DNA from: Prosthecobacter sp.
GTDB lineage: Bacteria > Verrucomicrobiota > Verrucomicrobiia > Verrucomicrobiales > Verrucomicrobiaceae
Direction of reading: 5' to 3'
NCBI GenBank assembly: GCA_021733925.1
Contig: JAIPJY010000011.1
Span: 62,001 to 126,000, forward strand
DNA length: 64,000 bases
The notes beneath the pieces were generated by a model that did no database searches, was not told the origin of the DNA, and saw only the letters and a program-made list of their open reading frames with translations. Positions 55,150 to 62,667 of this stretch are shown here, piece by piece (position 1 is the stretch's first letter; every line of letters begins with the position of its first letter). Both the position numbers and the translations under genes were made by a program.

Positions 55150-56493
55150 ATGAGTTTCCTCTCCCGTGAAGCCACCGTCGCCAGCCCCGGATTCAGCCGC
55201 TGGCTCGTCCCGCCCTCCGCCATTGCTGTTCACATGTGCATCGGACAGGTGTATGGTTTCAGTGTGTTCAAGAAGCCGCTGGCCAGGGCGCTGGGCATCA
55301 CCGCACCCATTCCCGGTGACTGGAGCGTGGCCGAAATTGGCGTGGCGTACTCGATCGCGCTCGCCCTGCTCGGGCTGTCTGCAGCGTTCTTTGGCAAGTG
55401 GGTCGAACGCAGCGGGCCGCGTAAAACGATGCTCGCCAGTTTGCTCTTCTTTTGCGGTGGTTTGGTGCTTACCGCGCTGGCCGTGCACTGGCACCAGCTC
55501 TGGCTGCTGTATGCGGGTTATGGGTTGATCGGCGGCATCGGACTGGGCCTGGGTTACATTGCACCCGTCTCCACCCTGATGAAATGGTTCCCTGACCGCC
55601 CCGGCATGGCCACCGGCATGGCGATCATGGGCTTTGGCGGCGGCGCGCTCATCGGCGGCCCGCTGGCTGAGGAGTTGATGAAGTACTTTGCCACCGACGT
55701 CTCCGTCGGGGCCATTGAGGCGCTGCTGGTGATGGCGGGGCTCTATGCCGTCTCGATGCTGTTTGGTGCTATGATCGTCCGTGTGCCGCCGGAAGGCTGG
55801 AAACCCGCAGGCTGGGTGCCGACGGAACATGTCTCAAAACTAGTGACAACAGCAAATGTCTCCGTGGACACAGCCTGGAAGACACCGCAGTTCTGGCTGC
55901 TCTGGGTTGTGCTCTGCATGAATGTGAGCGCCGGCATTGGCATTCTCGGCCAGGCCTCGCCCATGATTCAGGACATGTTCAAGGTCACGCCTGAGGCTGC
56001 GGCCGGATACGTCGGCCTGCTTTCACTCTGCAATCTCGGCGGCCGGTTTTTCTGGTCCTCCATGTCCGACTTCATCGGGCGCAAGGGCATCTACTGCATC
56101 TACTTCATTCTCGGGGCCGCCTTGTATGCCAGCGTACCATGGATTCAGGGCCAGGGCAGCGTGACGCTCTTCGTCGTGGCCACCGGGTTGATCCTCACGA
56201 TGTATGGCGGTGGTTTTGCCACGATCCCGGCGTACCTGCGCGATCTCTTTGGCAGCTATCAGGTCGGCGCGATCCATGGCCGTCTCATCACCGCCTGGTC
56301 GGTGGCGGCGATTCTTGGGCCCCAGCTCATGGACCGCCTTTCCATGGCCAACAAAAAAGTCATGCCGCCGGAACAGGCTTACAACTCGATCTTTCACCTC
56401 ATGGTCGGCCTGCTCGTCGTCGGTTTGATCTCCAACCTGCTCGTCCGCCCCGTCGATCCCAAGCACCACCTCGCTGAAAACGCCCAAGCCTGA
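55150..56493 (+). CDS. OFA-family MFS transporter (oxalate/formate antiporter-like)
   Basis: 447 residues with about 12 membrane helices. Motifs of the OFA group: HMCIGQVYGFSVFKKPL in helix 1, FFGKWVERSGPRKTM in loop 2-3, YGLIGGIGLGLGYIAPVSTLMKWFPDRPG in helices 4-5 and FGSYQVGAIHGRLITAWSVA near the end. Members exchange oxalate, formate, pyruvate or other small carboxylates. The substrate here is unknown. A 39-residue ORF starts 7 bases after the stop and probably encodes a partner subunit. Confidence 0.92.
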   Translation: MSFLSREATVASPGFSRWLVPPSAIAVHMCIGQVYGFSVFKKPLARALGITAPIPGDWSVAEIGVAYSIALALLGLSAAFFGKWVERSGPRKTMLASLLFFCGGLVLTALAVHWHQLWLLYAGYGLIGGIGLGLGYIAPVSTLMKWFPDRPGMATGMAIMGFGGGALIGGPLAEELMKYFATDVSVGAIEALLVMAGLYAVSMLFGAMIVRVPPEGWKPAGWVPTEHVSKLVTTANVSVDTAWKTPQFWLLWVVLCMNVSAGIGILGQASPMIQDMFKVTPEAAAGYVGLLSLCNLGGRFFWSSMSDFIGRKGIYCIYFILGAALYASVPWIQGQGSVTLFVVATGLILTMYGGGFATIPAYLRDLFGSYQVGAIHGRLITAWSVAAILGPQLMDRLSMANKKVMPPEQAYNSIFHLMVGLLVVGLISNLLVRPVDPKHHLAENAQA

Positions 56494-56499
56494 CTCACC

Positions 56500-56619
56500 A
56501 TGAAAGCCCTCACCCTTCTCCTCGCCTGGACATGGATCACCGTGCCGCTCGGCTGGGGCGTGTATCAGTCTGTGCAGAAATCGTTGCCGCTGTTTGGCAT
56601 CACGGCAGTTGCGAAGTAG
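56500..56619 (+). CDS. 39-residue MFS-associated membrane protein (small subunit)
   Basis: 39 residues: MKALTLLLAWTWITVPLGW starts one membrane helix, and the rest (VYQSVQKSLPLFG) is a short amphipathic tail. ATG 56500 is 6 bases after the stop of the OFA transporter gene. A family of very small proteins with a W-x-x-VPLGWGVYQ core is known beside this kind of MFS gene and is annotated as MFS transporter small subunit. Identity rests on that motif and on position. Confidence 0.75.
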   Translation: MKALTLLLAWTWITVPLGWGVYQSVQKSLPLFGITAVAK

Positions 56620-56646
56620 TGCAGGCATCGCTTTGTTGCGCCCCAC

Positions 56647-57945
56647 ATGCTTTCGAACGTTACTTTCTTTCTCGCCCGCCGCTACCTGCGCGCGAAGCGT
56701 TCGTTTGTCTCGGTCATCACCGTTATCTCCATCCTCGGTGTCGCGGTCGGCGTGCTGATGATGATCGTGGTCAGTTCGGTCATGAAGGGTTTCGAAGGTG
56801 AGTTCCGCAAAACGCTCATCGGTTCAGAGCCGCACATGCTGCTGCATCCGCTGGATAATAAGCCCACCGATGCCAAATCCGCAGCCGACGTGCTCGCCAA
56901 GGTGCGCCTGCAGCCGGATGTGCTCGCCGCCAGCAGTTACATCGGCAGCTCGATGTTTGCGGAGCGCGATGGCCTGCAGTCCGGCATGGATGTCCTGGGA
57001 CTGCCGGAGGATGGCGCGAAATTTTACATGGCCAAGGTCGCCAAACACAAGGGCGAAGGCTCACTGGAGCTCACTCCCGGCGGTGTGGTCAGTGCCGATT
57101 ACGTGGCGGGCGGACTCAATGCGCATCCCGGAGACATGATCAGCGTCTATGCCTCCAGCAATGTCACCAGCGCGGTGAAACGTTTCCGCATCGCCTCAGA
57201 TGAGCAGGATGAAACGAAGCGCCATGCCGCCTATGAGGAGATCAAGCTGAATCCCAGGGAGATCAAGCTGCTGGGCACCACGCGGATGGAATCCGCCGGC
57301 ACCTACGGCTACGTCACCCTCGAAACAGCGCAGGAGATCTTCGGCTTTGGCGATCAGGTCAGCGGTGTGCTTATCGAATTAAAACAGCCGGGCGAGGTTA
57401 AGGAAGTGATCAATCGCTTCACTGCTGCGGGAGTTGTTCCCGCCACATGGACAGCCTCGCTGTGGACCGATGCTGGAGATGCGCGCCTGGCCGCGATGAG
57501 CAATGAACGTGTGATGATGTGGATCGTGCTTCTGATCATCGCCGTCGTCGCCGCATTCTCGGTGATGAACACGACGATCACCGTCACGACGCAGAAAAGG
57601 CGTGAGATTGGTGTGCTGACCGCGCTCGGCTCGCGGCAGAGTCAGATCATTGGCATCTTTGTTTCACAGGCCGCCTTCGTTGGCATTCTCGGAACGCTGG
57701 TGGGACTTGTGCTCAGTGGACTTGTGCTGCAGTTCCGTGATGACATTCGCATGGGCATTGCGGTCTTGAGTGGCGGCAGTGCCAACGCCGACTCCGGCAT
57801 GTTCCTCGCCACCATCCCGGCCCAGATCGAACCTTGGTTCATCGTCGTCACCTGCCTGGGATCCATCACATTCTGCCTGCTCGCCGCTCTGCCACCTGCA
57901 TGGCTGGCATCTCGCGTGGACCCTGCGGTGGCGCTGCGGGACTGA
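56647..57945 (+). CDS. LolC/E-type ABC permease, first copy
   Basis: 432 residues. Membrane helix 1 within FFLARRYLRAKRSFVSVITVISILGVAVGVLMMIVV is the LolC/LolE opening; a large periplasmic MacB-like domain (about 45-270) and three C-terminal FtsX-type helices follow, with NTTITVTTQKRREIGVLTALGSRQSQIIGIF and the ending PAWLASRVDPAVALRD. LolCDE extracts lipoproteins from the inner membrane. No LolD ATPase gene is in the window. The next copy starts 39 bases downstream. Confidence 0.9.
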   Translation: MLSNVTFFLARRYLRAKRSFVSVITVISILGVAVGVLMMIVVSSVMKGFEGEFRKTLIGSEPHMLLHPLDNKPTDAKSAADVLAKVRLQPDVLAASSYIGSSMFAERDGLQSGMDVLGLPEDGAKFYMAKVAKHKGEGSLELTPGGVVSADYVAGGLNAHPGDMISVYASSNVTSAVKRFRIASDEQDETKRHAAYEEIKLNPREIKLLGTTRMESAGTYGYVTLETAQEIFGFGDQVSGVLIELKQPGEVKEVINRFTAAGVVPATWTASLWTDAGDARLAAMSNERVMMWIVLLIIAVVAAFSVMNTTITVTTQKRREIGVLTALGSRQSQIIGIFVSQAAFVGILGTLVGLVLSGLVLQFRDDIRMGIAVLSGGSANADSGMFLATIPAQIEPWFIVVTCLGSITFCLLAALPPAWLASRVDPAVALRD

Positions 57946-57984
57946 TCGCAAGCGTCCTCCATCCTAACGATTTCCAAGCCTCTC

Positions 57985-59379
57985 ATGACCAGCGCCCCCC
58001 TCTTCCTCGCCTTGCGCTACCTGCGGCCCACGCGCTCGTTCATCTCGGTCATCACCGTGATTTCGATGCTCGGGGTCATGCTTGGCGTCGGCGTGCTGGT
58101 CTTTGTGATGTCTGTGTTCAGTGGCTGGCAGCGTGAGTACCGGCAGATGCTCATCGGCTTTGAGCCGCATGCCATGGTGGAGCCTTTGGGTGCGCTGGAC
58201 AGCGAGCCCGGCGGCCCGAAACCCGTCGATTGGCGCGAGCTGCGAAAAACCCTCGCGCAGCGACCCGAAGTCGTTTCCGCCGTGCCTGTGGCCGAAAGAA
58301 CAAAGGAGGGTCACACAGGCATCCTCGTCGTCGAAAACTCCGGCAGTCTGCAAGGTGTCAGCGTCATCGGCATGACCGACGACAAAGACAACGCACTGCT
58401 GCAAAAGCTCAAAAAGCACATCAAGACGGATGCGCTGGGAGACACTGAAAGCATTGATGAAAAAGGTGAGAAAGTGTACCGACAAGGAAAATTCGACCTC
58501 ATAGACGACACGATCGTCCTCAGCGACAAATTCGCGAAGGAACTCGGGGCGAAGGTTGGCGACACGCTCGTCGTGCATGCCGCTGAGAGCGTGAACCAGT
58601 TCATCCAAAAGTACCGTGAGATCCCCGAAAATGAAGACAGGAAAAAGCGTGCCGCAGCTCTCGACGACGTCACTATCCTGTCAAAGGACCTCACACTCGT
58701 TGCCACGCTGCGTGCTGACACCGCCGGAGAACGTGGCTACGTGCCGCTGCATGTCGCTCAGGAGTACTTCAATCTCGACAGTGACATCAGCGGGATCGAG
58801 CTGGAACTGAAAGACCCGGACAATGCAGAAAACATCATGATCAAGATGTACAAGTCCGGAGTACTGCCGGAGAGCTGGGGCTATCGCACCTGGGAGCAGG
58901 AGCACGGCCTGATGCTGGAGTCCGTCGAGAACCAGCGCACGATGATGTGGTTCCTGCTGCTGTTCATCATGCTCGTCGCCGCCATCTGCGTGATGAACAC
59001 CACCATCACCGTCACGGTGAAAAAGCGCCGGGAGATCGGCATCCTCACCGCGCTGGGCACGCGGGCGTGGCAGATCGTCGCCATCTTTGTCTCGCAGGCC
59101 GGCATCGTCGCCCTTGTCGGTGTCGTGGCCGGGCTCGCGAGCGGCTTCTTCGTCCTCAGCATTCGCAACTGGATCCGCGATCAAATCTCCAGCGCCACCG
59201 GCCGGGACATCTTCCCGCAGGACATCTACTTCCTCTCCAGCATCCCCGCCCATACCAGCCTCAGCGACCTACTCATCATCTGCACCACCGCCGTCGCCCT
59301 CTGCCTCCTGGCAGCGCTGGTTCCTGCATGGTTCGCCGCACGTGTGGATCCTGCAGTGGCCTTGCGGGATGGAGGCTAG
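57985..59379 (+). CDS. LolC/E-type ABC permease, second copy
   Basis: 464 residues of the same layout: LFLALRYLRPTRSFISVITVISMLGVMLGVGVLVFVMSVFSGW, a large periplasmic domain containing an extra charged segment (about 150-230, rich in K/E/D), then MNTTITVTVKKRREIGILTALGTRAWQI and ARVDPAVALRDGG at the end. With the upstream copy it likely forms a heterodimer like LolC-LolE. The LolD partner must be encoded elsewhere if this is a functional Lol system. Confidence 0.9.
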   Translation: MTSAPLFLALRYLRPTRSFISVITVISMLGVMLGVGVLVFVMSVFSGWQREYRQMLIGFEPHAMVEPLGALDSEPGGPKPVDWRELRKTLAQRPEVVSAVPVAERTKEGHTGILVVENSGSLQGVSVIGMTDDKDNALLQKLKKHIKTDALGDTESIDEKGEKVYRQGKFDLIDDTIVLSDKFAKELGAKVGDTLVVHAAESVNQFIQKYREIPENEDRKKRAAALDDVTILSKDLTLVATLRADTAGERGYVPLHVAQEYFNLDSDISGIELELKDPDNAENIMIKMYKSGVLPESWGYRTWEQEHGLMLESVENQRTMMWFLLLFIMLVAAICVMNTTITVTVKKRREIGILTALGTRAWQIVAIFVSQAGIVALVGVVAGLASGFFVLSIRNWIRDQISSATGRDIFPQDIYFLSSIPAHTSLSDLLIICTTAVALCLLAALVPAWFAARVDPAVALRDGG

Positions 59380-59382
59380 GGT

Positions 59383-59874
59383 TCAGTCTGGTTGATCCCT
59401 GAACAAATCTCCCAACCACCGAACCATCCCCTTTCGGCGTCCGCTGTTTTTAACCTGGTCCATAGAATCTTGGGAATTGGGCGATGGGTACTTAGCCTCA
59501 TCGGGCTGGAACAGGCGATGGAAAGGCAGGATATACGGAGAAGCGATCCAAGAGATGCCATCATTTTCCTGCTTCACGTGCAAAGCATAACATCCATGAG
59601 TGTCGTGAGGGCCAGCACCAGCAAAGGGTGGCAGCCAAAGGATTTGGAACTCACCGTCCCCCTCCCACCCAAGCGCTTTGAGTTTGTCAGTAACCTTCGC
59701 AAGAAGACTCGGCGCGAACTTCCAATCACCGAACAAATCACGCGCCAATGGCATAAATGAAAGGTCATCCAGATATTCGTATGCGTAGCAGTGGTAATTT
59801 TGGACACACTCTGGTGTACCGAAACGCGCCTCCCAGAACTCGCTGGTTTGCCTACCGGATGATGACACGCTCAT
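59383..59874 (-). CDS. Hypothetical protein in an AT-rich insert
   Basis: 163 residues from ATG 59874. Aromatic- and Trp-rich with good protein character (SEFWEARFGTPECVQNYHCYAYEYLDD, FGDWKFAPSLLAKVTDKLKALGWEGDGEFQILWLPPF), ending in Lys/Arg/Trp (GMVRWLGDLF). No signal peptide or recognised family. The gene and the bases upstream are richer in AT than the neighbours, a sign of recent acquisition. A plus-strand ORF in the same place is less protein-like. Its stop is 3 bases from the convergent LolC/E gene. Confidence 0.6.
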   Translation of the reverse strand: MSVSSSGRQTSEFWEARFGTPECVQNYHCYAYEYLDDLSFMPLARDLFGDWKFAPSLLAKVTDKLKALGWEGDGEFQILWLPPFAGAGPHDTHGCYALHVKQENDGISWIASPYILPFHRLFQPDEAKYPSPNSQDSMDQVKNSGRRKGMVRWLGDLFRDQPD

Positions 59875-59930
59875 ATGTAACAAACTGTTTGGATCATATG
59901 TGAATTTATTAACGTGTCAGTAAGCATATG
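59872..59930 (-). promoter_or_regulatory. Three CATATG palindromes over the start of the AT-rich gene
   Basis: CATATG occurs at 59872-59877, 59895-59900 and 59925-59930; the first covers the ATG start. Each copy is followed by T on the plus strand. Such clustering within 60 bases is unlikely by chance in GC-rich DNA, although the local AT content raises the odds. They may be operator half-sites or promoter -10-like blocks for the minus-strand gene. 59931-60024 is AT-rich with no gene. Confidence 0.3.
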
Positions 59931-60024
59931 TGCACAAAGGAACATGTAACCAACACATTCAGCAAGACCACCAATTAGTCAGCATATATTCAATTAGCAA
60001 AAGTGGTATTCGACTGACCCGGTC

Positions 60025-61812
60025 TCATTTCGTCACCACGCGTTTGCGCCATTGCTCCAACCGCTTCGCCATCGTCTCCGCTGTGACGGATTCGACGACG
60101 CCGTCGATCAGGGTTTTCTTTTGATCGAAGATCGTCTCTCCCCGCACGCGGTAGTAGAACTGGCTCCCGGACTGCATGTTGGTGTCATGGACGAAGCCGA
60201 CAAAATGGCGCGGCTCAAAGGTCTCGCGCCAGGAGTAAAACGGACCGATGCGGTTCAGGATGCGCAGTTCTCCCGAGTTGATTTCAACCCGACGGCTCTG
60301 CAGCAATGTCCACAGTCCCGTTCCAAGAATGAGCGGTGAGGTGATGCCCCAGATAAGCCGAAAGATCAGCGGAGCCCCCTGATACGTCATCACCACAAAC
60401 GCCGCGAACCAGATGCTGCCAAACAGCAGCAGGAACCAGCTCGTGGAGCGGTTCCGGCCCGCCGGGCAGTCGAGGACAGTGGGTATGCCATCCGAATCAA
60501 ATTCCGCATTGATGCCACGTGCCTGCAATCGCGAGACCAAGTCTTCCGTGCTCAAATCAACGGTCACCACCGGGGCAATTGCGGTGGACTCCCCTCCCTC
60601 ATCTTTGTCGGCAAACATGGGCAGCGGGAGGACCGACGGCTTGCCACCCTGGGAAGAACTGACCTCAAGCAACCACTCATGCCGCTCTCCATTGGTCGTG
60701 GTGAAGGAGGCTTGATCCTCGACAGAACCTGGTAATCCACGCGGAATCTCAATGCGCAGCGGCAGTGCAACACCGCTGCTGTCACGTCGTGCCTCGGCGG
60801 CGGATAGCGTCTCTTTGTGCTCCCAGATCGTTTCCTTGGACCACATCTGCGAATTCCCGCTTCTGCGTGTGATATGCCGCTGACAAAGCACACGCACAGA
60901 AATCGAGCTCATGGGCGAAAGCACACGATCGAAGCGCAGATCGCCTTCCAGCGCCGAGCCTGTTCCTGCCGGAAAGCGCTTGAGCTGCAAAGACGGATGC
61001 CCGAAGGCAAGGCGTGATTTCACCCGCTTCCAGGCGATGCGAAGTGGAATCAATGCAAGCAATGACGGCAACAGCGCAAACACGGCCAGCGCCGACTTCG
61101 CCAGCTCGCCGCCAAAAACCACCGCGAAAGCCAGCGGCAGCTGTATCGCCAAAATCCAGCCCGCAATACCGAGAATGAAGGGCAGATAGTCCTTCGTGGA
61201 GTGAATCGTGTCACCCACCCACTCCGTCCGCCAGCGCCACGGTTCATCAGGATGCTGCGCTTTCAGCTTTTGGTTCAAGCGCTCCTTGCGCGAATGCAGC
61301 CAGCCCCCGATGGAAACCACAAATCCCACCAGCGGGAAGATCGTCGGGAAAATCGATATGATAAGCAGCAGACCCCAACGAAGCTCGCGAAACAGCACGG
61401 CCTGCTCCGGCTTGGATGGATTGACAAAGCAGCGGAACGGCTGGTCCTTGCCCTCCAATGCCTTGATCTGCTGAAACGCCTGCTCCTGAAAGTCTCCGAT
61501 ATTGTCAGAACCGCCGAGGAAGCTCACTTCATCACCATGGTACCGACGCCGGTCAAAGTCATAGCGATAACTGGCTGTCACGCTGTAGCTCGTGCCGCCT
61601 TCGTCACTCGTGGAAGATTTGAGCTCTGCAGATTCAATCCAGCACGGCACCTCCTCCCAACCACGTGCCGACCACCACGAACCGATCGCCGGAAAATAAG
61701 TAAACGCGCCAATGGCCAGGCCAGCCAGGATGAAGGGCAGGCCAAACAGCACAGCACAGCCGCCGCTGAACTTTTTCGCGGAGCGGGCCGAGGAACGAAT
61801 GGGACGCAACAT
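60025..61812 (-). CDS. DUF3592-type membrane protein
   Basis: 595 residues from ATG 61812. A first membrane helix (VLFGLPFILAGLAIGAFTYF) is followed by a DUF3592-type periplasmic module (ARGWEEVPCWIESAELK, SYSVTASYRYDFDRRRYHGDEVSF, PFRCFVNPSKPEQAVLFRE), more helices, a long soluble domain (about 290-430) and two final helices before a C-terminal soluble part. Homologues with this core are widespread but uncharacterised. The frame beyond 61812 reaches into the divergent region. It is divergent from the gene at 61858 by 45 bases. Confidence 0.82.
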   Translation of the reverse strand: MLRPIRSSARSAKKFSGGCAVLFGLPFILAGLAIGAFTYFPAIGSWWSARGWEEVPCWIESAELKSSTSDEGGTSYSVTASYRYDFDRRRYHGDEVSFLGGSDNIGDFQEQAFQQIKALEGKDQPFRCFVNPSKPEQAVLFRELRWGLLLIISIFPTIFPLVGFVVSIGGWLHSRKERLNQKLKAQHPDEPWRWRTEWVGDTIHSTKDYLPFILGIAGWILAIQLPLAFAVVFGGELAKSALAVFALLPSLLALIPLRIAWKRVKSRLAFGHPSLQLKRFPAGTGSALEGDLRFDRVLSPMSSISVRVLCQRHITRRSGNSQMWSKETIWEHKETLSAAEARRDSSGVALPLRIEIPRGLPGSVEDQASFTTTNGERHEWLLEVSSSQGGKPSVLPLPMFADKDEGGESTAIAPVVTVDLSTEDLVSRLQARGINAEFDSDGIPTVLDCPAGRNRSTSWFLLLFGSIWFAAFVVMTYQGAPLIFRLIWGITSPLILGTGLWTLLQSRRVEINSGELRILNRIGPFYSWRETFEPRHFVGFVHDTNMQSGSQFYYRVRGETIFDQKKTLIDGVVESVTAETMAKRLEQWRKRVVTK

Positions 61813-61857
61813 CCTCACACCATGGCACAATCCGACTGACTTCCGCAACAACCGCGT

Positions 61858-62547
61858 ATGATGCAGGCAATGCCTCCCGCCTTTCATCCCTACGGCCCAT
61901 CCCACAAGGCGGTGCTCGCCATCACGCTGGCTCTGTTCATCGTGATGCTGCTGCTCTCCCGCACCCGCTGGGCGAAGCTCTCGCAGCGTGTGCTGGGAAC
62001 CACTCTACTGGCTTTGTATCCGGTCGGCATGGTGGTGCATGCGTGGTACGGTTCGCTCACTGTGCTGACGGCACTGCCGTTGCAGTTCTGTGACATCGCC
62101 ACACTGGCAGGCGGCATCGCTCTCTGGACGCGCCGCCCGTTTTTTTGCGAGGTGGTCTATTTTTTTGGCATCGCGGGCACCCTTCAGGGGCTGCTGACAC
62201 CCGCACTGGTGTATGAGTTTCCGGATCCGCGTTTCATTTTGTTTTTCATCATGCACGGCGGTGTGCCGATCACGGCGTTCTATGTCGTCACCGCCATGGG
62301 TGTGAGCCCGCGCCCCGGAGCCGTGCTGCGCATCTTGACCTTTTCCGTCGCCTGGTATGCCGTGATCGCTGTCGTGAACTACGCTCTGGGCGCAAACTAC
62401 GCTTTTCAATGCTCAAAACCAGTGCAAGCCAGCCTGTTTGACCAGCTCGGGCCATGGCCTTGGTACAATTTCAGCACAATCGGCCTTGGCCTCGTATTTT
62501 ACACCCTTCTTTACCTCCCCTTTGCCTTCCTTAAGGCCAGAGACTGA
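61858..62547 (+). CDS. TIGR02206/YwaF-type integral membrane protein
   Basis: 229 residues with six to seven helices. ALPLQFCDIATLAGGIALWT, EVVYFFGIAGTLQGLLTPAL, RFILFFIMHGGVPITAFYVV and NYALGANYAFQCSKP are the conserved blocks of this family, with His and Asp residues inside membrane segments. Function unknown. An ATG at 61870 (MPPAFHPYG) is an alternative start. It precedes speA by 120 bases. Confidence 0.88.
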   Translation: MMQAMPPAFHPYGPSHKAVLAITLALFIVMLLLSRTRWAKLSQRVLGTTLLALYPVGMVVHAWYGSLTVLTALPLQFCDIATLAGGIALWTRRPFFCEVVYFFGIAGTLQGLLTPALVYEFPDPRFILFFIMHGGVPITAFYVVTAMGVSPRPGAVLRILTFSVAWYAVIAVVNYALGANYAFQCSKPVQASLFDQLGPWPWYNFSTIGLGLVFYTLLYLPFAFLKARD

Positions 62548-62667
62548 GGCCTCGGCCAACTCCGGGCGTTTTACCCACCCGCCCCCGCTCCGAGATGTCG
62601 CTTTGCATTTCCAAATTTGCCCCCATAATCGCGGCCCTTGAAAGCCCCTCCAACCCCGCCCACGAAA

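Noticed and set aside
59392-59760. 122-codon plus-strand ORF overlapping the 163-residue gene
   Set aside because: The minus-strand product has more protein-like composition and an upstream AT-rich promoter; only one is likely real, so this choice carries some doubt.
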